Of a stretch of 64,000 bases of DNA, positions 22,598-33,248 are shown in pieces. The DNA comes from Brevundimonas sp. Root1279 (lineage in GTDB: Bacteria; Pseudomonadota; Alphaproteobacteria; Caulobacterales; Caulobacteraceae). Each line of letters opens with the position of its first letter. Position 1 is the first letter of the stretch. Location of the stretch: positions 186,001 through 250,000 of the forward strand of contig NZ_LMEB01000006.1 of assembly GCF_001425945.1 (NCBI RefSeq). The letters run 5' to 3'. Both the position numbers and the translations under genes were made by a program. The notes below the pieces were generated by a model. The model saw nothing but the letters and a program-made list of their open reading frames with translations. It ran no database searches and was not told the origin of the DNA.

Positions 22598-25498
22598 TTA
22601 GGCGGCGGGCCTCGCAGGGGGCGCCGCCGCCGGAGCTTGTGAACGGGCGGGGACCGCGGGTCGGTTCCCGCCCGTTTTTTGTCTGAGCTCGGTCTTCATC
22701 GTCGAGACCCAGCCGGAGAAGGTGTCCGCCGAGGCGGTCAGCGACGCGAAGTCGCCGGCCGAAGCCCCGCCGGCGCCGCCGGTGTCCAGCGCGATCGACA
22801 GGGCGGTCTTGGACTTGGCCCCGGCGACGAACGGCCGGTAGTTGCGCGACAGGCGGCCCAGGGCGGCCCCGTCGTTGGCCAGGGAATAGCCGACCCCGGC
22901 GCGGATCAGCCGCGCCTCTTCGTCCGCCGTCAGCGGCAGGGTGTTCTTGTACCGGTCGCCCAGCCGCGCCTCGTACAGCGCGGCCGCGGCGCCCCAGTTC
23001 TGCTGCTTCCAGAACACCTCGGCGCGCACGTCGCGGCCCTCGGCCGAGGCGTCATTGCCCAGCACTTCGAGCGCGTGATCGTAGCGGCCCAGGGCGGTCA
23101 GGGCGCGGGCCTCCAGCGCCCGGCGCTCGACCTGCAGCGCCGTCGGCAGCAGGGTCGTGCGCGACGACCAAAGGGCCTGCAGCGCCGCCTCGGGCTGGCG
23201 ATCCATCAGATAGACGGTGGCCAGGTCGGTGGCGACCTGGGCCTTGGCGACGCCGTCGAGACGGTTGTCGACCTGGTATTTCAGCAGCTCGGCGGCCTGG
23301 TCGAGCAGATCGACGTCGACGAGGCGTCGGGCCAGGCGACGGACCATCTCGTCGCCGTCGGCGCCGATCGGGGTCAGTTCGCGGAAGTCGTAGAACAGGC
23401 CCAGCGCCTGCACCGGCTGCAGGCCGTCGGCGCCGCCCTCGAGGAAGAGCATGCGGAAGGCCTTGCCGAGGTCGGCCTGGATCTGGTCGGCCCCCTTGAG
23501 GCGAGCCAGGTTGGGGCCGGCGCCTTTCAGGGCGGTCAGGGCCTCGCGGTACAGGCCCTGGTCGAGATAGAGGCTGCCCAGCTGGCGGATGACGGCCAGT
23601 TCGGTGCCGTCCCCGCGCCAGCGCCAGCGCAGGCCCTCCAGCGTCGCCGCGGCGGCGTCGGGCTTCATCGTGCCCTTGGCCAGCGACAGACGCACCACGC
23701 CAAGCTTGGCGGGCACCGAAAGGGCGTCCAGCGGGGCGCGGCTGACGGCGGTGTAGACGTTCAGGGCGCGGTCGGTCTGGCCCTCCAGCTCGAACACCCG
23801 GGCCTGCACGATCCGTGCGGCCAGCTGGTCGGCCGGCGGGGCGTTCTGGCTGAAGCTGTAGGCCAGCAGCGCCTTGGCCCCTTCCAGGTCGCCGGTCTCC
23901 AGCGCCGACAGGGCGTGGGCGGCGCCGAAGCGGGCGCGCCACTCGGGCGGGAAGGCGTCGACGACGCCGGCCCCGGCGGCGAAGGCGTGACGGGCGGCTT
24001 CGTGGTCGCCCTGGTTCGAAGCGATGTAGCCGCGCCAGACCGCCGAAGCGGGATCGCCGGCGACGGCGGCCGAGGCGAAGTCGCCCTGCGCCTCCTCGAA
24101 GCGGCCGATCGAGGCACGGGCCGCGCCGCGCAGGCCGCGCAGCTCGGGCTCGCCGGCCATGTTCGGCGCCTGGGCGACGATGGCGTTGAGCACGCCGATG
24201 GCCTCGTAGCCGAGTCCGGAGCCGACGAGGAAGCGGGCCAGTCCGAGGCGGGCTTCGGCCGAGGCGCGCGGATCGTCGCCGGCCGCAGCGGCCTCGGCGG
24301 CGGCGGCGTCCTGCAGCTGGCGATAACGGGCCGGGAAGCCGGCATGGCCGACATCGGCCCACTCGGGCAGGATCTGGCCTGGATAACGCGCGCGCTGCGG
24401 GGCGCCGGTTTCCGGCGCCGCGGCTTCAAGCGCCGCCGAGGGCGGCGAAAGGGTCAGGCCGCCCGGACGGCTGAGGGTGACCAGATCGCCGTCGGCATGG
24501 ACGGCCAGATCGTCGGTGGGGGTCTCTACGGCCAGGCCGTGGGCGGTCGGCAGAAGCTCCAGGTCGACGGTCTTGCGGCGATCCGCGAAGCCCTTGCCCG
24601 GCGCCAGGGCGGTGATGGCGGCGAAGCGGTCGCCGGCCAGGGGATCGGTCAGCCAGACGGCCTTGGTGGCCCCGGCCATGCGGGCGACCAGGGCCGGCTC
24701 GCCGGTGTCGTCGCGCCCGACGGTGACCCCCTCGACCGCAGCGGCGTGGCCGCCGATGGTCACCGACCAGGTCGAGCCCTGGACCGTGGCCGAGACGGCG
24801 GCGCTCTCGGGCGCTTCCAGGCGGACGGCGACGTGGTCGGAGCCGGCGGTCCAGTGGGCGTCCGACGCCGGGCCCAGCTTGGTCGCCCCGGTCATGTCCA
24901 GGCGCGCCGGGGTGTCGAAGACGATCCAGACGGCCTTGCCGCGGCGGAACACGGCGGCGCCGACCGACGAGGCCCATTGGAAGTCGAGGGTGACCTTGTC
25001 CGCGGCGGCGCGTGCGACGACGGGGACGGTCTGCGTCGCGGCCGGGCGGGCGGGCTGGGCCGGAGCCTGCGGGGCGCCGGCGTAGAGGTTCAGATAGACC
25101 GCGCCGTCGGCGCTGCCGGTGCGGGCGTCAGCGCCCTCGGCCAGGGTCAGGATCAGTTCGGTGCCGCCGGAGACGGCGCGGGTCTCGACCTTGGTCACGC
25201 CCTTGGGCGGGTCGACGCGCAGGCGCGAGACGTCCGGGGCGGCGGTGGCGCCGATGCGGACGACGACCTTGTCGCCCTCACGGCGGATGCGGGCGCGCGA
25301 GCCGACGGCCCCGGCGAACTCGACGCGGGTGAAGCCGGCGTTGGCCCCGATGCGGATGACGACCGGATCCAGGGCCGCGCCGTTCTCGCGGGCCACAGCG
25401 ACGGCGCCCAGCGGCGCCACCGGCGCCAACACGACAGCGCCCGCCGCGGCGGCGGCCACGGTGGTCCTGAGAATTCGCCTGGAGGGAGAGCGAGCCAT
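22598..25498 (-). CDS. Large secreted TPR-repeat protein of unknown function
   Basis: A 966-residue protein. A Sec signal peptide (ILRTTVAAAAAGAVVLAPVAPLGAVAVA) is followed by an AMIN-like beta-rich region (about 40-350, with repeated VVRIGA/VYLNLYAG strands), then by a long alpha-solenoid from about residue 385 to 880 with TPR-like helix pairs (ARLGLARFLVGSGLGYEAIGVLNAIV, RVFELEGQTDRALNVYTAVS, LGSLYLDQGLYREALTALKG, TDLATVYLMDRQPEAALQAL). The tail is Ala/Pro-rich. It should be periplasmic or outer-membrane associated, with scaffold function. I do not recognise a named gene, but its place among flagellar genes and TTAA boxes makes a motility or envelope role reasonable. The ATG at 25498 was chosen for the signal peptide. 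It follows pncC by 38 bases. Confidence 0.75.
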   Translation of the reverse strand: MARSPSRRILRTTVAAAAAGAVVLAPVAPLGAVAVARENGAALDPVVIRIGANAGFTRVEFAGAVGSRARIRREGDKVVVRIGATAAPDVSRLRVDPPKGVTKVETRAVSGGTELILTLAEGADARTGSADGAVYLNLYAGAPQAPAQPARPAATQTVPVVARAAADKVTLDFQWASSVGAAVFRRGKAVWIVFDTPARLDMTGATKLGPASDAHWTAGSDHVAVRLEAPESAAVSATVQGSTWSVTIGGHAAAVEGVTVGRDDTGEPALVARMAGATKAVWLTDPLAGDRFAAITALAPGKGFADRRKTVDLELLPTAHGLAVETPTDDLAVHADGDLVTLSRPGGLTLSPPSAALEAAAPETGAPQRARYPGQILPEWADVGHAGFPARYRQLQDAAAAEAAAAGDDPRASAEARLGLARFLVGSGLGYEAIGVLNAIVAQAPNMAGEPELRGLRGAARASIGRFEEAQGDFASAAVAGDPASAVWRGYIASNQGDHEAARHAFAAGAGVVDAFPPEWRARFGAAHALSALETGDLEGAKALLAYSFSQNAPPADQLAARIVQARVFELEGQTDRALNVYTAVSRAPLDALSVPAKLGVVRLSLAKGTMKPDAAAATLEGLRWRWRGDGTELAVIRQLGSLYLDQGLYREALTALKGAGPNLARLKGADQIQADLGKAFRMLFLEGGADGLQPVQALGLFYDFRELTPIGADGDEMVRRLARRLVDVDLLDQAAELLKYQVDNRLDGVAKAQVATDLATVYLMDRQPEAALQALWSSRTTLLPTALQVERRALEARALTALGRYDHALEVLGNDASAEGRDVRAEVFWKQQNWGAAAALYEARLGDRYKNTLPLTADEEARLIRAGVGYSLANDGAALGRLSRNYRPFVAGAKSKTALSIALDTGGAGGASAGDFASLTASADTFSGWVSTMKTELRQKTGGNRPAVPARSQAPAAAPPARPAA
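22642..22680 (+). terminator. Intrinsic terminator of the HU gene, inside the convergent coding sequence
   Basis: A 14-bp stem (22642-22655 with 22663-22676, one G-T wobble) followed by TTTTTT. It lies within the last codons of the convergent TPR gene, which ends at 22598. Confidence 0.85.
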
Positions 25499-25526
25499 TC
25501 GCGCGCGACCTTGCCCGCGGCGGCCT

Positions 25527-25547
25527 TTAAACACGGTTAACGGTTAA
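25527..25547. promoter_or_regulatory. Triple TTAA cluster before the TPR gene
   Basis: TTAA occurs at 25527, 25537 and 25544 (spacings N6 and N3), read on the minus strand as two adjoining TTAACCG units. It covers the stop of pncC and lies 29-49 bases upstream of the TPR gene start. It resembles the TTAA cluster at ctrA, and could be a CtrA site, but the spacing is not the consensus N7. Confidence 0.35.
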
Positions 25548-26049
25548 TAACCGCGGTTTCGAGAAGCGTCAGCGCGACCCGCAGGCATTCGATCCGCACA
25601 GGTCCGCGGCCGATGTCGCCGAAATGGTGCTCCTCGTGCCGGGTCGGGGCGCCCTGGGCGGCGACGGCGAAATGGACAAGGCCGGGCTCGTCTTCGGGAC
25701 CCGCCTTGCCGGCGAAGCCCGTGACCGCCACGGCCACGCCGGCGCCGGAGGAGCGCAGCGCTCCCTCGGCCATGCACCGGGCCACGGCCTCGGACACGGC
25801 GCCGTGCTGCCGGATCAGGCGCGCAGGAACCGCCACCTCATCGGCCTTGGCGTCGTCGCTGTAGACGACATAACCGCGATCAAAGACGTGCGAGCGGCCC
25901 TCGACGTCGGTCAGCACCGAGGCCAGCAGGCCGCCGGTGCAGCTCTCGGCCGTGGCCAGGGTCAGGCCGCGCTCATCCGCCGCCACGAGCACCCGGTCGA
26001 CCAGGGCTTCGATGTCATCGGTCAGCGCTGGACTGAGCGTCTCTGTCAT
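25537..26049 (-). CDS. pncC: CinA C-terminal family protein, nicotinamide-nucleotide amidase
   Basis: A 170-residue protein consisting only of the CinA C-terminal domain: LTLATAESCTGGLLASVLTDVEGRS, FDRGYVVYSDDAK, AVSEAVARCMAEGAL and VAVAVTGFAGKAGPEDEPGLVHFAV are the family blocks. PncC deamidates nicotinamide mononucleotide in the pyridine nucleotide salvage cycle; the catalytic Ser lies in the AESCTGG loop. The ATG at 26049 gives the standard length; the frame extends upstream with no homology. Divergent from the DUF983 gene. Confidence 0.9.
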   Translation of the reverse strand: MTETLSPALTDDIEALVDRVLVAADERGLTLATAESCTGGLLASVLTDVEGRSHVFDRGYVVYSDDAKADEVAVPARLIRQHGAVSEAVARCMAEGALRSSGAGVAVAVTGFAGKAGPEDEPGLVHFAVAAQGAPTRHEEHHFGDIGRGPVRIECLRVALTLLETAVINR

Positions 26050-26149
26050 GAGGGCGAAACGACCGCTGTTCGCCCGTGTTCCCCGCGACAAAGAGGCCGA
26101 TTGTGAAACCGGGTCCGGAGGCCGACATGCATGCCTAACAAGCGTCTGG

Positions 26150-26566
26150 ATGACCCCCGTGTCCGATCCCGAATACCCTCCGCTGAGCACCCTCAAGACC
26201 GGCCTTCACTGCCGCTGCCCGCGCTGCGGCGAGGGGCCGTTGCTGAAGGGCTTCCTGACCATCCGCGAGGCCTGTCCCGCGTGCGGCCTGGACTACGGCT
26301 TCGCGGAGCCGGCCGACGGTCCCGCCTTCTTCGGCATGAGCCTGGTGGGCGTGATCGGCATGGCGCTGTTCATGTGGTTCGAGTTCGCCGTCCACCCGCC
26401 GGTGTGGGTGCATATGGTGGTCACCATGCCGCTGCTGGTGTTGGGCTGTCTGGCCGTGCTGAGGCCGCTGAAGGGCTGGCTGGTTTCGGAGCAGTACGTG
26501 CACAAGGCCGCCCCGCCGGAGTGGGCCAGCGTCGGCAAGCACGGCGACGGATCGAAGTGGCGCTAG
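26150..26566 (+). CDS. DUF983 family membrane protein
   Basis: A 138-residue protein with an N-terminal zinc-ribbon-like motif (CRCPRCGEGPLLKGFLTIREACPACGLD, four cysteines) followed by two transmembrane helices (FFGMSLVGVIGMALFMWFEF and MVVTMPLLVLGCLAVLRPL). This is the DUF983 architecture, widespread in alphaproteobacteria and sometimes linked to cytochrome oxidase assembly loci, with no proven function. The ATG at 26150 lacks a strong ribosome-binding site; a GTG nine bases later is the alternative. Confidence 0.85.
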   Translation: MTPVSDPEYPPLSTLKTGLHCRCPRCGEGPLLKGFLTIREACPACGLDYGFAEPADGPAFFGMSLVGVIGMALFMWFEFAVHPPVWVHMVVTMPLLVLGCLAVLRPLKGWLVSEQYVHKAAPPEWASVGKHGDGSKWR

Positions 26567-26570
26567 GCGC

Positions 26571-28153
<1,583 letters not shown>

Positions 28154-28157
<4 letters not shown>

Positions 28158-28864
28158 GCCGCCTCGCCGAGGCAGGGCCCGAGCTGGTAGCCGAGCCCGG
28201 CGCGGGTCTCGATCACATCGCCGCCCCCGACCGCCGCGAACTTGCCGCGCAGGTTGCGGACATGGCTGTCGATGGTGCGGTCCGTCATGGCGAAGCCGGG
28301 TCCGTGAACGCGGTCGATGATCGCGTCGCGGGTGAAGACCATGCGCGGTTGGGCGGCCAGGACGCGGACAATGGCGAATTCGGTCACCGTCAGGGGCACT
28401 TCGGTTCCGCCCCAGGCGGCGCGCCAGCCCTCGGCGTCGAGGGTCAACCGGCCGTGCGCCACGCCCCCTTCCGGCAGAGGCGCAGGCTGGCGCACGGTGC
28501 GGCGCAGGATGGCGGCGACGCGGGCCACCACTTCGCGCGGGCTGAACGGCTTGACCACATAGTCGTCGGCCCCGAGCTCGATGCCCAGCACGCGGTCGAT
28601 CTCGTCGTCGCGTGAGGACAGGAACAGCACCGGGGTGTCGTCCTTGGCCCGGATGCGGCGGCAGACCTCCAGCCCGTCCATGCGCGGCATGTTGATGTCC
28701 AGCACCACCAGGTCCGACGAATGCGCCTCCAGATCGGCCAAGGCGGCTTCTCCATCCCCGGCCTCACGCACGGCCAGTCCGGCCTTGCGCAGGGCGAAGG
28801 TGAGTAGGTCGCGGATGTGGGGGTCGTCGTCGACCACCAGGACAGTACGCTGCATGAGGGCCAT
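28154..28864 (-). CDS. OmpR-family response regulator, partner of the CreC-like kinase
   Basis: A 236-residue regulator: receiver domain with VVDDDPHIRDLL, phosphorylation Asp in DLVVLDINMPRMDG, and Lys in DDYVVKPFSPREV; then a C-terminal winged helix (LTVTEFAIVRVLAAQPRMVFTRDAIIDRVHG, TDRTIDSHVRNLRGKF). The ATG at 28864 has GGAG eight bases upstream; the open frame continues far upstream across the neighbouring gene but that part is not coding for this protein. With the overlapping kinase gene and the DUF4173 gene three bases upstream it forms a three-gene unit. Confidence 0.92.
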
Positions 28865-28866
28865 GT

Positions 28867-30462
28867 TCAGACTCCGGGGGCCGAGGTCAACGGGGGAGCC
28901 GCGAGCGGCGGGGGCGGGAGCAGCGGCGGGACGACCGGCGGCGGCGGCGCGGGCTCGAGCGTGCCGTCCCACTCGCGGCGACCGGGCCGGGGCGTGACGA
29001 GGGGGCGATCGGCGGCCAGTTCCGCGACGCGATCCAGTCGCCGAGCGTCGCGCCATGTCCAGCCGTGCCAGTCGGAGCGCCGGTTGCGCGTCTCGACGTG
29101 GATCTCGCGGCGCACCGCGGCGACGCGGTCGCGGAAGCCGCTTTCCGGCAGAGCCCGCTCCAGCTCGACCAGGGACACGAGGGCCGAGGAGTCCAGGCTG
29201 CGCAGATAACCGAGATCCAGCTCGACGCCGCGCCCGCCTACCTCGCGGGCGTGGCGGACGTTCCACCAGGCCGCCATCGAGCCGAAGTCGACGACGCTGC
29301 AGACGGCCAGGACGACCAGCAGGACCCGGATGTTGGCGTCGATCAGCCAGTGGCCGTCGTGATTGCGCAGCAGACGCCAGCAGATCAGCATCAGGCCGAC
29401 CCCGACCAGCACCATCCAGATCAGGGCGGCGATGCGGAAGCGCGTCAGGGCGTAGGCCTCGACATAGTCGGCGGTGCGCAGGATCGAGGAGGCCACCAGC
29501 AGCATGTTCTGGCCGATCCAGGCGACGACCAGCCCCTTCACCAGCGGCTTGCGGGCCGTCTCCGAGCCAGGGCGCAGGAAGACCAGGACGAACAGTCCGG
29601 CCAGCAGGGCGGTGACGATCAGGGCCCAGGCGCCGCGGTGGGCATAGTCGGCCAGCCCCATGTCGCCGGGCAGGGGCGCGCCGCTCCACAGGAAGGCGAC
29701 GTCGAGGGCGTTCTGGATTGCGAACAGGGCGTTGAAGACCAGCAACGACAGGGTCACCGAAGCGACGCTTCCGCCCGGAAGGGCGCGGGCCGGCAGCGAC
29801 GGCAGCTCGAACAGCTTGCGGCGCCAGCGCGGCCTCAGGGTGGAGGCGACGGCCACGGCGCAGGCGCCGAAGAAGATGAAGCGGGGCACGGCGTGCTCGG
29901 GCAGCGCCGGCAGGCGCAGGCGGCCGAGGAAGTCCGAGATCAGCGGATTGGCCGCCGCGAACAGGGCCAGGAAGATCGCGCCCCCGATGATCGGCAGGGC
30001 GAGGAGGCCCAGGACGGCCCAGGGCGACCGACGAACGGCGCGCGTCGCCCGCGCCGGCAGGCTGTTGACCTTGAACAGGTCCAGGGCGGGCCCGACGGTC
30101 ATCACCGCGCCGTGGACGACCAGCCTCTGCGCCCAGCGCCAGGCGGGATCGCCGGACTTCACCCGCGCCGACAGGACCGCGACGGTCAGACTGAGGGCGA
30201 ACAGCAGGCAGGCCAGCGGCCCCGGCCGCTCGATCATCAGCAGGCCGAACCCGACCGCTGCGACAAGGGCGAACAGGGCGCGGCGGTCGCGCAGCAGGCC
30301 GGGGCGCACGGCCAGGACGCAGGCGGTCCAGACCAGAGCGTGGGCGCCGATCGTGGCTCCGAACTCCTGATCGAACAGCAGGCGCTCTGCGGCGACGGCG
30401 AGCAGGACGGCGACGCCGACCTTGAGCCAGAACGATGCGCGCGACAGGCGGGTGTGAAGCAT
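28867..30462 (-). CDS. DUF4173 (DUF4153-like) multi-spanning membrane protein
   Basis: A 531-residue protein with about eleven hydrophobic segments up to residue 400, including the family blocks FNALFAIQNALDVAFLWSGAPLPGDMGLADYAHRGAWALIVTALLAG and TADYVEAYALTRFRIAALIWMVLVG. The C-terminal 130 residues are soluble (SDWHGWTWRDARRLDRV) and end in a proline-rich tail. DUF4173 proteins often sit beside CreBC-type two-component genes; the function is unknown. Three bases separate it from the response regulator, so it is the promoter-proximal gene of the unit. Confidence 0.85.
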   Translation of the reverse strand: MLHTRLSRASFWLKVGVAVLLAVAAERLLFDQEFGATIGAHALVWTACVLAVRPGLLRDRRALFALVAAVGFGLLMIERPGPLACLLFALSLTVAVLSARVKSGDPAWRWAQRLVVHGAVMTVGPALDLFKVNSLPARATRAVRRSPWAVLGLLALPIIGGAIFLALFAAANPLISDFLGRLRLPALPEHAVPRFIFFGACAVAVASTLRPRWRRKLFELPSLPARALPGGSVASVTLSLLVFNALFAIQNALDVAFLWSGAPLPGDMGLADYAHRGAWALIVTALLAGLFVLVFLRPGSETARKPLVKGLVVAWIGQNMLLVASSILRTADYVEAYALTRFRIAALIWMVLVGVGLMLICWRLLRNHDGHWLIDANIRVLLVVLAVCSVVDFGSMAAWWNVRHAREVGGRGVELDLGYLRSLDSSALVSLVELERALPESGFRDRVAAVRREIHVETRNRRSDWHGWTWRDARRLDRVAELAADRPLVTPRPGRREWDGTLEPAPPPPVVPPLLPPPPLAAPPLTSAPGV

Positions 30463-30569
30463 GGAACCTCCCTCGATGAGGGGGTCCTTGTCGCGTACGC
30501 CGGTTCAGTCCTGGCGGAAGGCTCGGAGGAGCTTCGGCGGATGGGCCATGCAGAAGCCGTGCAGACGGG

Positions 30570-31529
30570 TCAGTGGGCCGTCGGACCTGTATCGCGGTCG
30601 AGATACCAGCGGGCTGTGCGCTCGATGCCCTCGTCCATCTCGACCCGGGTGCGGCCGTGCACCTGCTCGATCGGGCTGACGTCGTAGACGTACTCGGTCA
30701 GCATGTTGTCGAGGCGCTGGCTGGTCAGGGGGAAGCGGACGCCGCGGCGGGTCAGGGCGTCGCCGGTGCGGGCCAGCGACCGGGCCACCGGCGCAGGCAT
30801 GGTCGGGATTGGGCGGTGGAACCGGCGGCCGAAGCCCTTCGCCCAGGCGCGCAGGTCGATCGGGTCGCTGTCGGCCAGATAGAAGGTTCGCCGGTTGACC
30901 TGGGCCTCCGGCGCGACGGCCAGGGTGACCAGTTGCTCCGCCAGGTTGTCGATATAGCTGTAGGACTTCATCAGCGGCCGCCCGCCGACGTGGAAATAGA
31001 GCCCCCGGCGGATCATGCCGAGGATGGCGGCGTAGTGGTCGCTCATGCCCGGGCCCCAGATGGTGGTCGAGCGGAAGATCACCCACTCCTTGCCGCTCCC
31101 GTCGCGGTTGCGGACCATCTTCTCCCCCAGGACCTTGCTTTCGCCGTAGCCGCCCTCGGGATCGTAGTCGGTGTCGTGCTTGGGGACCTTGCCGGGCTTG
31201 CAGACCAGCTGGGAAGAGGCCCAGACCACACGTTTGACGGACGGCGCGTAGGCCAGGGCGTCCAGCAGGTTCTTCACCCCGATCGTGTTGGCCGCATAGC
31301 CGCCCTTGGCCTGACCCTTGAGGTCGGTCTCGGCGGCGAGGTTGAAGATGACGTCAGGCCGCACGACGCGCAGGGCCTCGGCGATCGAGTGGGGGTCGAG
31401 CAGGTCGCCCTGGAGCACCCCTTCCCCGCCCTTGCGGCTGAAGCCGACGGGGATGTGGCCCTGGGCGACGAGCTCGCGCATCAGCGCCTTGCCCACGAAG
31501 CCTGAGCTTCCGGTGACCAGTACTCTCAT
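30570..31529 (-). CDS. NAD-dependent epimerase/dehydratase (extended SDR)
   Basis: A 319-residue extended short-chain dehydrogenase. The N terminus has the nucleotide-binding TGSSGFVGKAL (GxxGxxG), the DLLDP acidic turn, the NLAAETDLKG segment and the active-site pair Tyr128/Lys132 in YGESK. The C-terminal part binds the sugar-nucleotide substrate in this family. It is a single gene without glycan-synthesis neighbours, so the substrate cannot be named. Confidence 0.88.
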   Translation of the reverse strand: MRVLVTGSSGFVGKALMRELVAQGHIPVGFSRKGGEGVLQGDLLDPHSIAEALRVVRPDVIFNLAAETDLKGQAKGGYAANTIGVKNLLDALAYAPSVKRVVWASSQLVCKPGKVPKHDTDYDPEGGYGESKVLGEKMVRNRDGSGKEWVIFRSTTIWGPGMSDHYAAILGMIRRGLYFHVGGRPLMKSYSYIDNLAEQLVTLAVAPEAQVNRRTFYLADSDPIDLRAWAKGFGRRFHRPIPTMPAPVARSLARTGDALTRRGVRFPLTSQRLDNMLTEYVYDVSPIEQVHGRTRVEMDEGIERTARWYLDRDTGPTAH

Positions 31530-31636
31530 ATCCCACGCCCCGGCGCGGCCCGTCCGCGCATGCCGGGCGAGCCCTCCCGCGCTCGGCGCAGGTCAACCGG
31601 GCGGTGTTGGAAATGTTCCCGCAGAGAGCGAGTGCG

Positions 31637-31906
31637 TCAGCCGGTCGGTTCGGGGGCGGGCTGCGTCGCCGGCTGTTCCGGCGGCAGGACCTGGGGCTCG
31701 GCGGTTGCAGGCGTCTGGCCCTCCACCTGGGCGGCGGCGGCGTTGGCGGCCGCGGCGGCGTCCGAGGCTGCGCCCATGTCGGGTGTCTGCGGCATCTCGG
31801 CGGCGACGGTCTCGCCCTCAGGCTCGGGCCGGTCCTCGCTTCCCCCGCAGGCGGACAGGGCGGCCAGGGCGGCGACGGCGAGGCCGGTCGTGATCAGCGT
31901 CTTCAT
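31637..31906 (-). CDS. Small Ala/Pro-rich lipoprotein
   Basis: An 89-residue protein: lipoprotein signal MKTLITTGLAVAALAALSAC (lipidation Cys20), then a low-complexity acidic and Ala/Pro/Gln-rich chain without predicted fold. GGAGG lies eight bases before the ATG at 31906. No family recognised; it is likely a short outer-membrane lipoprotein. Confidence 0.65.
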   Translation of the reverse strand: MKTLITTGLAVAALAALSACGGSEDRPEPEGETVAAEMPQTPDMGAASDAAAAANAAAAQVEGQTPATAEPQVLPPEQPATQPAPEPTG

Positions 31907-32111
31907 GGAATCCTCCAGCGAAGCCGGAACAACCGGCGGCAGGCGCGACCGTTCCCGGCCGGCCAGGAACCGGTTTTTCGTCCGCCCCCCGCACCGTTGA
32001 GGAATGGGCACAGCCTGCCGTTGAAATCAGGGTTTCACCGGATTCAGAGCCCGCCCTCCGTGGCGTACGTCTTCAGGTGGGATCAGCGTTTAACGAACGG
32101 GGTGAGCTGAA

Positions 32112-33248
32112 ATGGGGGGCGATCTACCCAAGGGCGAGCGGAAGCGGCCGACGGCGCTGTGGCTCGTGTGGGCGGCGATCGCCACGGCGGCCTCCGGATC
32201 GGCCGCAGCCCAGGAACCCGACGGCTACCTGTTCAGCGACTCCCACTTCCATCTGACGAACTACGTCCAGGAAGGGACCGACATCCGGACCTACCTGGAA
32301 ATCATGGGGGACAAGGTCGAGCGCTCGACCCTGTTCGGCATCCCGCTGCAGCAGACCTGGGCCTACGCAAACTCGGGCGACTATGCGCCGACCTATTACC
32401 TGCAGTCCGACGCGCCCCTGTACTATTACAGTTTCACCGACGCCTTCATCGCCCAGCAGTATCTGTCCCTGCCGCCGGAGCAGCGGGCGCGGCTGGATCC
32501 GATGATCACCGGCTTCAACCCGTCCGACATGTATGCGGCGGATCACATCAAGCGGGTGCTGAAGACCTTTCCGGGGGTGTTCACGGGGATCGGGGAGTTC
32601 TCGATCCACAAGGAGTTCGTCTCGTCGAAGGTCGCCGGCGAGACCGCCAGTCTGACCAATCCCGCGCTGGACCGCCTGCTCGAGTTCGCGGGCGAGACCG
32701 GATTGGTCGTGATCCTGCACAACGACATCAACATCCCGTTCGGGCCGCTGGACCAGGAGCCGCTCTACCTGCGTCAGGCCAAGGACGTGCTGCGCCGGCA
32801 CCCGAACGCGACGATCATCTGGGCCCACACCGGCCTCGGTCGGGTCGTTCGACCGACCCAGGCCAGCGGCAGCGCCTACCATGTGGTCGAGCGCAGCGAG
32901 GCCCACACCGATCTCCTTGCGGACATGCTCGCCGACCCGTCCCTGTCCCACGTCTATTTCGACATCTCGTGGGACGAGGTCGCCAAATACGCGGTCGACA
33001 ACCCGGACTCGATCCGGCGCACGGCCGAGCTGTTCAACCGCTTCCCGGATCGCTTCCTGTTCGGCACCGACAACGTCGCGCCGCGCGACCAGGCGGCGCA
33101 GCTGCGGGTCTACCACTTGTGGGATCCGGTCTTCGCCGAGCTGACGCCCGAGACCAGCCACGCGATCCGCATCGGCAACTACAGACGCATCTTCGACGGC
33201 GGACGCACGCGCGTCCGAGCCTGGGAGGCCGCCAATGTTGTTCGGTAG
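32112..33248 (+). CDS. Periplasmic amidohydrolase (Amidohydro-rel/TIM-barrel metal hydrolase)
   Basis: A 378-residue protein. A signal peptide (ALWLVWAAIATAASGSAAAQ) puts it in the periplasm. The mature part has the metal-hydrolase landmarks: SDSHFHLTNY (the first-strand HxH pair), GIGEFSIHK (acidic/metal bridge position), VILHNDIN (His), IIWAHTGLG (His) and the last-strand Asp in FGTDNVAPRD. This is the amidohydrolase_2 layout. The TYYLQ and YYSFTD region near residue 90-115 is an insertion that may shape the pocket. The 3' end overlaps the next gene, a porin, by 14 bases, so they are co-expressed. The substrate is unknown; the neighbouring glutaminase suggests an amide. Confidence 0.8.
   Translation: MGGDLPKGERKRPTALWLVWAAIATAASGSAAAQEPDGYLFSDSHFHLTNYVQEGTDIRTYLEIMGDKVERSTLFGIPLQQTWAYANSGDYAPTYYLQSDAPLYYYSFTDAFIAQQYLSLPPEQRARLDPMITGFNPSDMYAADHIKRVLKTFPGVFTGIGEFSIHKEFVSSKVAGETASLTNPALDRLLEFAGETGLVVILHNDINIPFGPLDQEPLYLRQAKDVLRRHPNATIIWAHTGLGRVVRPTQASGSAYHVVERSEAHTDLLADMLADPSLSHVYFDISWDEVAKYAVDNPDSIRRTAELFNRFPDRFLFGTDNVAPRDQAAQLRVYHLWDPVFAELTPETSHAIRIGNYRRIFDGGRTRVRAWEAANVVR

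Noticed and set aside
22679..25540. A 953-codon open frame antisense to the TPR protein
   Set aside because: Its composition is Gly/Arg/Gln-rich shadow sequence; the opposite frame has a signal peptide and regular helical repeats.
28865..29689. Upstream extension of the response-regulator frame to 29689
   Set aside because: The extension is out-of-frame reading of the DUF4173 gene; the receiver domain and a good ribosome-binding site place the start at 28864.
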